Assembly (NCBI GenBank): GCA_029931535.1
Contig: JAQPZY010001638.1
Coordinates: forward strand, 4,178,501-4,242,500
Reading direction: 5' to 3'
DNA length: 64,000 nt
Origin: Margaritifera margaritifera
Taxonomy: Eukaryota; Mollusca; Bivalvia; Unionida; Margaritiferidae
Below the pieces are notes generated by a model that was not told where the DNA came from, ran no database searches, and saw only the letters and a list, made by a program, of their open reading frames with translations. The position numbers and the translations under genes were made by a program. This document shows positions 56,205 through 64,000 of this stretch, one piece after another. How positions within the stretch are numbered: position 1 is the stretch's first letter; every line of letters starts with the position of its first letter.

Positions 56205-57235
56205 GTTAAAAAGAGGGCAAGGTGAGGTTGTTAGCAATCAATGAAAAATTCGCTGCAAGAGACCAAGTTCCAGCTAAAAGTGAATATTTGTCATTTCAAA
56301 TCAATGATTTGAAAAAATGTAAAATTAAACCACGAGAACAACATAAAAGAAGGGAATGAATAGTTAAAGATAAGGATTACAGACTCTGGATTAAACAAGT
56401 ATGTCCACAATGTCTCAACATCACAAAAAATAGAATATCATGAACTAGTAATTTCGTTCTCAGCTATATGTCCAATTAAACACAATGCATCAAATCATCA
56501 AATTCCTTTGTGTGCATGAAACAGAGAGACAAAAGGGGCAATGCAAGACTGTGCTGATAACATGTAAATCCATACTCATTTTTTCAAGATGCATGCAAAT
56601 TATTTTTCTCTAAACAATACTGTATATTGGATGAGGAAGTTTCATAATGCAGTTTATATATAAAAAAATCTGCATGTTTTAAGGATTTCACAGGTTTTAC
56701 CTTAACCTTTATTTTATACAGCTCTTACAGAGTTCTAACATCTTTACCTTTTATATTTTATCTTCTTGTACTTCATGTTCACATTTATTTGGAAGGATTA
56801 TGCTTCCTAAAGTTTTTATGGAATTCTTAATTTTTATATTTTTAAAGCTTTACTTTTAATTTGGCACCATATAGCCATTATTGTGCAGATGTGCCATTAA
56901 ATGCTTATACATACATACATGCAGGTGCTATTTGTTTTAAAAAAATGCATGATCAATTCTCTTCATAAAAAGATTCTCTTCATAAGCATGCCTTGGTAAA
57001 ATGATTTTGTCTTCACAAGTATGTCTGCCAGAAGAAGATGTATCTACATTAATACCGACTTTGGTAGATGTAATGAAGATATTCTTGGCTACATTATATT
57101 TATATGGATATTTTATAAAACATAAACCGTTGGTTCAATTCACAAAATGCAGAGAAAGTGTTGGTTGTGAGCAGTCACTGAAAAATGCGCTGCAGGATAC
57201 AGAGTTACAGCTAAGAAGGAATTTCATTATTTTAA
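56205..57235 (+). repeat. Diverged direct duplication (two copies)
   Basis: A segment near 56215-56290 ('caatgaaaaattcgctgcaa', 'gaccaagttccagct') matches 57170-57235 ('cactgaaaaatgcgctgcag', 'acagagttacagct'). Weaker similarity follows in both copies ('atactgtatattggatgagg' and 'catactagatattggacatg'). Confidence 0.5.
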
Positions 57236-57344
57236 CCATGTATGGGAAAAGTTATTTTCACATAAACTTGTGATAAAATCTTCATAAAAAAAACATACTA
57301 GATATTGGACATGAAAGTTTTTTTTTTTTATTTACAGAATTCAT

Positions 57345-57425
57345 TTGGTTTGGTGTGGTGTTTTATGGTACAGCAACATATAAATTCAAAGTTATTTAGT
57401 GCAGAGGCAATTGGAGATGGTTGAC
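57345..57425 (-). mobile_element. Truncated SINE, minus orientation
   Basis: Tail part only: 'ttatggtacagcaaca' and 'gttatttagtgcagaggcaa' then 'ttggag', which match the tail and post-core region of the 55845 copy. The core and tRNA-like head are missing. Confidence 0.6.
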
Positions 57426-59674
57426 TTGCGTTTAGGTCTGTTTCTATTTCCAAACATTGTAAAATATTAGACCAAAACACATAAATGCAAGCAAGCACAT
57501 TGTAATTTATGGTATGAGGTGTTTCTCCTTCTTTGTCGGAACATAACAAAATCTCCAAACATCCAAGATTGCCACTTAATTATCACACAGAAATTTTAAT
57601 CTTCAAATTGTAACAATTTCCCCACATTATTATTCATTTCAGCAATAAATTTTATTCAGTTTAATTACAGACAGTTATCAAACGTCTGCCGTTTGCTGAG
57701 CTATAATTGGGGCTGTCAAATATGATGTTCCAAGTCAGATGGCTTTATGTAATATAAATGACACCTTTTCCAAGCTAGGATCTGAAACTGATATTCTAGT
57801 TTTTTTTAATGCTAATTCTTGTAAATATTTTTTAACGGTGTTGAGAATGGCTACCTAAGCCTTGATTACTGAAGTTGGATCCCTGTTACTGTACATGTGC
57901 ATTAGGTTGTAATGCATCCAAAGCTAAGCTGGCTCAAAGTTGTGTACTACTTGATCTTGTGTGCATGTGTTGTTGTTGACCGTATCAGACCTGCCAATCA
58001 TAAACAAGACCTTCTTATTAGGGCAGTCAATATCTTTCAGTAAGGTGTAACAAAATATCACATACTGCTTTTGTTGACTCGGAAAACATGCATTTGAAAA
58101 CTTCAAAAGTGTGATCTGATGCAGCATTGTACTAAAATGTGTGTAAAGTACACTTAGACTTTAAGGATCTCTGGTACAGTTTCAGAAACTGCAGTTTCAA
58201 ACCCCATGGAGCTCAATGACTTCTTGCTAGATCTGTGAACTTTTCATATATTTCTTTCTTAATTTCAAGTGGCTACAGCAATCATCTCTCCCACCATGAG
58301 GCAAACTCAAATCAACATGACATGATGTCCCATAAATGTAACTGTTGCCTTGCTTGCTTTTTTCCAAGAATCTGAATATTCCTTTTAACACTTCTGTGCT
58401 TATTGTTTGAACTTTTTAACAGGCTGATTGTCCCTTTCAATGTGAACGTGTTTTCATTTGCTGGTGGACATTTCTACAAAATGCTATAAACAACAGCTTG
58501 ATCATGATGGAGTACTGCATTAAAAACATGGACAGATTGAAGCATCTGAGGTACTCCTGTAAAGATAGTCTGGTTCCCTGGCCAATTCCTCTGAATCTAA
58601 TATGAAAACCCAGATCCAGACCAAACCCAGACAAGCCAATATCCGGAGTTAACTGCAATGATTGTATTTTCATATTTTCAGCTATTATTCTGTAAGTCCG
58701 TAATTTAAAGGTCATGTCAGTAAGACTTACGGTCAATTTGTAAGGTTTGGTATGTCTATGTACCACCATTACTGGCTAAGGATTAAGCACCTGATTTGCA
58801 TTTCAGTGTAAATTCTGTTCTTTTCTTTATTTTAAACAGTAGTGGTTGTCATTTGGAATTGAATTGTGCATATATCATCAGATTACTTTACCTTTGTAAC
58901 AGTGGGAAAATACATTTATGCTGCTCGAGAGAAGTCAAAAGCTGTGCCTCTTGTCAAGCCAGTGCATAACTTAGTTCAGATTTTTTTTAAAATAAAAAAT
59001 GTCAGTAATATTTACTTTTTACTGCTCATGATGTAAATCTAGTAGGCTACATTATTTGAACTAAATTCGGAATGTACATGAATTTTTGACATTGGCAATA
59101 AGGTAAATAGAAGTCATGCACAGAAGCAGATTAATCATTTCTAAATACACGTGTATTGGAATATACATAACTCTTTTGAAATTATTTTTTTATTGACCAA
59201 ATATATAATTAACATAAAGATGATTCTTCCTTTCGCAGCCAATTCTAAAGCACTGATGTTTCAGTCTTTCAATGGACGATCTTCATACACTGGCTATTAG
59301 AATGTCCATCACTACTGTCTCCAAATGTCCTCCATGAGAGATCCACAAAATGTGCACAGTGAGTTGCTAGGTACTTGCCCCTCCATCACAGCACTTAAGC
59401 ACTGAGCAAGCATGGAGGGGATTAACTGCATGGTCACGATGGGTGGTGAAATGAAAAATCAAGTGAATACTGTACCCATATATATATATATAATGCACTA
59501 AATTACAACAATGTCAATTATTTCTAGAGCCATTACAAAACTTGTCATTTACTGTACAAGTCAATTAAAAACTTCTACACAGATCTGAATATTTATACGT
59601 CAAATGCTTGATTATATATGTACTATATGACTTGTTCAATTGCACAGAAATACTAAATACTACAACAATCAGAA
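57426..59674. other. ZNRD2 3' flank and UTR
   Basis: Convergent 3' sides of MGME1 and ZNRD2 meet within this larger gap. An AATAAA on the minus strand (complement of tttatt at about 59186) lies about 490 bp past the ZNRD2 stop and could be its poly(A) signal. A short TA microsatellite is at about 59479-59492. No other gene is recognised. Confidence 0.4.
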
Positions 59675-60075
59675 CTATGGCTTAAGAGATTTCAAACTCT
59701 GCAAAGCATCAGCACATGATCTAATCAAATGGCACAGGTTAATAGAATAGTCTACACTTGTTGTTTTCTTTAGCTCTTCTGTTGCCCATCCTATTTTTCT
59801 ACTTAAAATGTCAACAGAATCTTCCATTCTGAACCTATCATCACTAATGAATGAGTCTGTACCATGGCTATAGGTCATGACCTTTGCCTGGCTTGACCTA
59901 GGTTGTGGTTCTTCCCTAGAAACTCGACCTTCGGGTTCTGATTGAGAAGTGGAAGTGGGTGGCATTCTTTCAGTGACAACACCTGCTAAATGATCACTAA
60001 TCTCATTGGAAGTTAAAGTTTCTCGGAATTTTGTGCCCTCTCTCATCTGTGCTATTGCAGCCTGGCTGTTCATCA
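59675..60075 (-). CDS. ZNRD2: ZNRD2 (SSSCA1/p27) last exon
   Basis: ZNRD2 is a small zinc-ribbon autoantigen of poorly defined function. This terminal exon encodes the region after the zinc ribbon. VMNSQAAIAQMREG at its start matches the family's ALNAQAALSQAREH. A Ser/Pro-rich linker follows. The C-terminal helix KIGWATEELKKTTSVDYSIN then LCHLIRSCADALQSL matches the human LTWASAELGSSTSLE...LCGLIRACAEALRSL. The exon starts in phase 1 after acceptor gaatatttcag, joining G of exon 63226 to TG to make Val. The stop is TAG at 59675-59677. The linker is somewhat longer than in human. Confidence 0.9.
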
Positions 60076-60880
60076 CTGAAATATTCAGAAAGAAAGACGA
60101 GATTATGGTAACTCCACTTATTTGTAGCAGCAGGGCTTAGAGTAAAGCCAAGCCATTGTGGAGGATTGAACTTGGTACTTTTTATTTACAGTCAGGTGCA
60201 CATACACCAAGACTAATGGATCCTGACTGATGAGGCCACTACACTCGTCCCCTCCCCACTCTGAGTCAACCCTGAATCCATCTTTGCTAGCCAAAGTTAT
60301 TATGGTGCATACCACCTCCGAACAAACCCTTGGCATATAAAAAGCAATTTCCCGTATGAAAGCATTATCACATGTTTAACCAGCTACATTATTTATGAGG
60401 ATGGTGTGTTAACTGTGACGACAGAAATTGCTTGATACAGGTTTCACATACATTAGTAAGAGGCCAGTCCTTTTGATTGTCAGCCATGTTGTATTATTCT
60501 GTACAGCCACAATGTAAAAGCTTAAGCTTTCCTAATAAATCTAATAATAAATTTGATGGGTCAAGGTAAACCAATCTGACTTGCTTGGAGATGCCAAGGG
60601 CTCGTATGGAGGTGGTAAACTCTATAGAAAACACCACAGCAAGTGAAGATACCCTCAATCTAACCCAAGATTCCACCTCAAAGTGGTGAAAATGTTTCTC
60701 GCAGTGTAAGCAACTGTATTTCTGCTTCATAGTCAGGTGAACATACCATGAGACTAAAGGATCAGGATCAGCTAGAGGCTTGGTAGTAAGCTGCCTCATA
60801 TACCTCACCTGCTACAGATTGTACATCAAGTTGATTGAAAAACCAGTTATAACAGCTTTTGTAATGTACTCTTTAATGAT
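60076..60880. repeat. ZNRD2 intron with a pair of related repeats
   Basis: Two diverged copies of one repeat lie at about 60170-60240 and 60715-60775. Both read 'agtcaggtgcacatac' or 'agtcaggtgaacatac', then 'agactaa.ggatc'. The complement contains similar DPLV-YVHLT frames in both, which explains the two look-alike open frames. They resemble a SINE or MITE tail but have no Pol III boxes I can confirm. Confidence 0.55.
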
Positions 60881-60883
60881 AAT

Positions 60884-61060
60884 CCACGGTGGCTCAGTGG
60901 TTAGTATGCTGGGCTTCTGACTGCAATGGTGCGGGTTTGAATCGTTCTATCAGGTCCAGTAGGCTACCATGGTATGCCCTTGGGCAAGGCACTTTACTCC
61001 AACTGTCTCATCACTAAATAACCTACTTGTTTTGCTGTGCCATAAAACACCATGGAGGCC
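60884..61060 (+). mobile_element. tRNA-derived SINE, best preserved copy
   Basis: The Pol III A box (TGGCTCAGTGG, 60890-60900) and B box (GGTTTGAATCG, 60935-60945) are in place. They are followed by a core CCTTGGGCAAGGCACTTTAC (60977-60996) and a tail (taaataacctacttgttttg, then ccataaaacacc). The other copies in the window share this core and tail. The boxes mark a SINE head rather than a functional tRNA: the cloverleaf is not complete. Confidence 0.85.
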
Positions 61061-62325
61061 AACCTGGGTTTGATGATTTCCTATAACTAAAAGTCCATAA
61101 TAAGTCATCTGAACCAAAATGAGTATGGTTTGGTCTGGCCAGTGTTTCTCTTTAACGAAAAGATGTTCTGTTGAGAATATTGCTGACATTGTTCACGGAA
61201 AGTCAATAGTTTCTTTAAGTTTGTTTACCATCTGTCTGATCAATCTTCAGTACTAAAAAACGCTTACCAGAAGGAGAGCAGACTGGTCTCAATTTGTAAT
61301 TACTTACAACTGGAGTTGGAAGGGTCACAGAATCAGTTCTGGATAATCACCTTTCACACAATCAAATTTGGGTTGTTAATAACGGAGTCTATATTTATAT
61401 TTATGGTTCAGTAAAAGTTTATTCTGAGAAAAGTAAAGTTTTTTTAGTACTTCTCTGACTGGGTGAGTGGATGCTTAGAGATTTTTCAACTGATGTATTG
61501 TGAAAAAAGTCTGTGATATGGTCAGACTTTCTTGCCATAGCTATGACAAAATAATACAAACTACATGTCCTTCTAAAGCAAATGTAAACAAATAAAAATT
61601 GATAGAAGCTGCTGACAATAGTAAATCTGCCATTTTGGATGAGTTCCAAGGAATATTGCAATGTTAATAATATCTTGACAAACACCACCTAAGAATAGAA
61701 TACCTGGTAAAAGTAGCGATGAGGTTGACACTTTACACTGTACTCCATCAATAATCTTGTCTTGATCACTAGTCGCAGCACATAACCAAGATCACATGGC
61801 CAAAATAATACAGTTCCAAAGGATACCAGCCAATTGAACCAAGGTACAATAAGCTTTTACTTCTTGGAAATACTATATTTACTTCTGGAATTTCCAAAAG
61901 GTCAAGCCTTCACCAGCATATCATTGATTGTTTATAAAAAATAAATTGATGCATTAGGAATCAATTTTTGTGCCCAACGGCTACAGCACTAGAGATTGTG
62001 CACTAGGCTTTCACAAATACATGTAAGATGCAAATTAATCTGAGTCACACAGATGCAAATTAATCTGAGTCACACAAGTACTCCAAGGTGACATATTTCA
62101 TAGATTGGTTACTTATTTGCTTGGTGTTTAGTGAAACATCAGCTCATAAATGACTACTGTTCATTTGTGATTTTTCACGGAGTACCAGTTTTCATAGATT
62201 CTATGGTTGCTACAAGCCAGGAATTTAAAGACATAATGAACATCAACCCCTTCCTAATCCATAAATTTAAGTACCCATGAAATTGTGATTTTCCACAAGC
62301 GACAAAAACTGATTCCCATAAAAAT
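61061..62325. other. ZNRD2 intron stretch
   Basis: Contains a two-copy tandem duplication of 'gatgcaaattaatctgagtc' plus 'acaca' at about 62027-62077. Nothing else was recognised. Confidence 0.45.
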
Positions 62326-62339
62326 AAAATAATTAACAG

Positions 62340-62545
62340 AATTGAGTGCAAAAGCAATACGAGTGAAAAGCCTTGTCCAGAGATGTACCATGGCACTTGA
62401 CCTGGGCTGGTGTGGGAAAAATAAAAAACCTTGTCCTGAGACGTACCTTGGCAGTCAACCTGGGCTGGTGTGGAAAAGATTTGAACCTGCAACCCACTGT
62501 GAGTAGCATGCTAATCAATGTGCTCCGACTAGCTCTGATGATGGC
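62340..62545 (-). mobile_element. SINE-like repeat, minus orientation, with internal duplication
   Basis: A segment of about 65 bp ('ccttgtccagagatgtacca', then 'acctgggctggtgtgg') occurs twice in tandem (about 62370-62415 and 62430-62475). It precedes a B-box-like TTTGAACCTGCAACCC and a 'gtagcatgctaatcaatgtg' head complement. The layout fits a tRNA-SINE in reverse, but the family is not the 60.9 kb one in its middle part. Confidence 0.5.
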
Positions 62546-63225
62546 AGCTGGCCAAAAGAATCACTAACTGGGGATGTAAGTCTTGTAAAAGAAAGCACTC
62601 TATGATGAAAAGACTTGCCTGGACCATCCTGGTCATGGCACATATGTTCATTTTCAAATACTGCTTCCAAAACTTGTGTATTGTATGTTTTCAAAGATGA
62701 GATGCAGTTGCCTGGTCTTTGATCCATAAGAAATGGGCAAGGAGAGTGTAACCCCACCCAAAAAAAGGGAGGAGGAGCAAAGAATGCACATTCATATAAA
62801 AATGGGAATTTTACAGCAGTAATATATATGCTGGTACATAAGATCCAAGGGAGTCGCATTCAAATCTGTAGATGCACCCACAGATGCAATAAAATTATTT
62901 GTACAAGTACCCACAGTGATAAGTGTTTTAAATCTACCTTCCCCAAGTACCATGTATTTAAAAATGTAACGGCCTTTATCTCTGTATGCAACATTTTACA
63001 ACTAGAAATCTCTAAATCTTGGTAACTACTTAATAAATCACCATATAAATATAAATCTGCTAAATGCGGCAAAGCTAGGGAATGTGATTGCACAGAACCT
63101 CCTCTGGCTATGTACATAAGAAGTTGAGACAATATTGCAGCTCTGATTGCAGAACTATATTTTCTGGGGAGATAACTCTTGCTGTGAAAATCATTACAAA
63201 ACAAAGGGCATTTATTAGTACTTGC
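62546..63225 (-). other. ZNRD2 intron, donor side
   Basis: Intron sequence. The large open frame at 62860-63273 overlaps the real exon in a different frame and is not a gene. The donor is GC rather than GT (CCAG|GCAAGT, with GC at 63225-63224). Confidence 0.6.
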
Positions 63226-63310
63226 CTGGATCATCTTTGTCAGCATCATCATCCAATTCTCTACAGGCAACACAGTAGTTCTGACCCTGTCTGTCTTGCA
63301 AGAGGATGGT
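63226..63310 (-). CDS. ZNRD2: ZNRD2 (SSSCA1/p27) penultimate exon: zinc ribbon second half
   Basis: The 85-bp exon encodes TILLQDRQGQNYCVACRELD, then DDADKDDP, in phase 0. This is nearly the family sequence TILLQDKQRKIYCVACQEL...DKDNP. The Cys-x-x-Cys pair is the second zinc knuckle of the ribbon; the first (C..CG) must lie in the upstream exon, off the right edge. The acceptor is ttttccttttcccag. The 3' end is the GC donor CCAG|GCAAGT, whose phase (one base, G) is confirmed by the next exon's TG making Val. The 28 residues are too short to have been listed as a separate gene and lie inside a misleading open frame. Confidence 0.92.
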
Positions 63311-64000
63311 CTGGGAAAAGGAAAACATTAATGTATGTATGGCAATGAAGTATCTGCCCTTATTGGTGTGCAGTGTATATTTAGCATAGTAACAAAAATA
63401 TACAGTACTCCCCCGTTATAGCGTTGTAGTCAGGGTCCATAACTGTAAACCGCATTATGTACCGAACAGGCAAACATATAGTAATAACATTAGTTTATGT
63501 AAATTAGGTATGGTTTTTTTTTCTTCACTGAATGGTATTTATACTTTTAATTTTGTCCAATAATAATGTTTTAAAAAGGAAATAAAGATATAATACCAAG
63601 CTGCAGGTTGTTTTTTTTCAGCCCGTATTGTCCTACATTTGATAGATCAGATCATATGAGTAACATTAAAACAAGGATGTAACCCCCCCCCCCAATTTAA
63701 TAAATATACTTGCCAATTATAATTTCTATCTACAGCTGCATTATCATCAAGTTTAAAGTGATTTAAATTGATGAAAAAATATCATCAATTGCAAAGAAAA
63801 ATATTAAATAAATTCAGGCTGCACTTGAGGCCAATGCATTCCGACGTTAAGAGCTTGATTCTTTTTTAATTAAGAGCTCACAATGACATATTTACCACTT
63901 CTAAACACATTTTGCAATTAAACAAATGAACATCTGTCTGTAAAAAAGTGCCATGAGTAATGTCAAGTCATTTTTGTCAATAAAATATCTCGTCTTAAGT
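63311..64000. other. ZNRD2 upstream intron; solo MITE-like end
   Basis: No zinc-ribbon CxxCG exon was found on the minus strand here, so the 5' exons are beyond the window. At 63402 'acagtactcccccgttatag' and 'agggtccataactgt' resemble a terminal repeat of a DNA transposon; a related 'ggggtccataactgtgttat' phrase occurs at 24266. A C-run is at about 63682-63692. Confidence 0.45.

Noticed and set aside
60884..60960. Possible tRNA gene (A and B boxes)
   Set aside because: The boxes belong to a SINE head followed by the SINE core and tail; a complete cloverleaf is not formed.
62860..63273. 137-codon minus-strand open frame
   Set aside because: It covers the real ZNRD2 exon (63226-63310) in the wrong frame; the conserved protein is in another frame bounded by splice sites.

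Overview
This is an AT-rich animal nuclear window with split genes, large introns and a heavy load of decayed transposons. Three conserved single-copy animal genes can be read through their exons. At the left edge is the first coding exon of a ZNF830-like zinc-finger gene (minus strand). In the middle is a complete four-exon MGME1 gene, the mitochondrial genome maintenance exonuclease, on the plus strand from 11469 to 45688. At the right edge are the last two exons of ZNRD2 (SSSCA1/p27) on the minus strand. The transposon mix (DIRS, pogo/Tigger, piggyBac, hAT, PIF/Harbinger, non-LTR, tRNA-SINE) and the internally tandem-repeated elements suggest a marine invertebrate, plausibly a mollusc. That assignment is an inference, not something the sequence proves.

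Layout. 0-0.3 kb: ZNF830 exon 1. 0.3-11.4 kb: intergenic DNA dominated by three elements made of diverged tandem units (2.4-4.2, 6.4-8.3, 8.4-10.7 kb) and a TIR-bounded element I could not classify (4217-5978). 11.4-45.7 kb: MGME1. Intron 1 (12.7 kb) holds a DIRS-type element with its inverted terminal repeats and internal complementary region, split by a pogo insertion, then two more DIRS relics and a PIF/Harbinger relic. Intron 2 (15.1 kb) holds a piggyBac inserted in a DIRS recombinase, a tandem array, a 24-bp minisatellite, a non-LTR fragment and a long decayed DIRS copy. Intron 3 (5.4 kb) holds SINEs, one split by a second pogo-like element, and an hAT relic with a piggyBac inside it. The right end of the hAT lies 25 bp from the exon 4 acceptor. 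45.7-59.7 kb: intergenic DNA between the convergent MGME1 and ZNRD2 genes, with a further tandem-unit element and a non-LTR fragment. 59.7-63.3 kb: ZNRD2 3' exons.

The three host genes show no sign of a shared pathway; their adjacency is only positional. The coding exons make up a very small share of the window. Almost all other open frames come from tandem repeats, decayed transposons or chance. No CRISPR, rRNA or functional tRNA gene was seen. The points most worth checking are the DIRS copy with ITR and ICR intact, the hAT end beside a splice acceptor, the recurring transposons that keep only the N-terminal part of their transposase, the GC-AG intron in ZNRD2, the Asp-to-Glu change in the MGME1 catalytic motif, and the unclassified TIR element.
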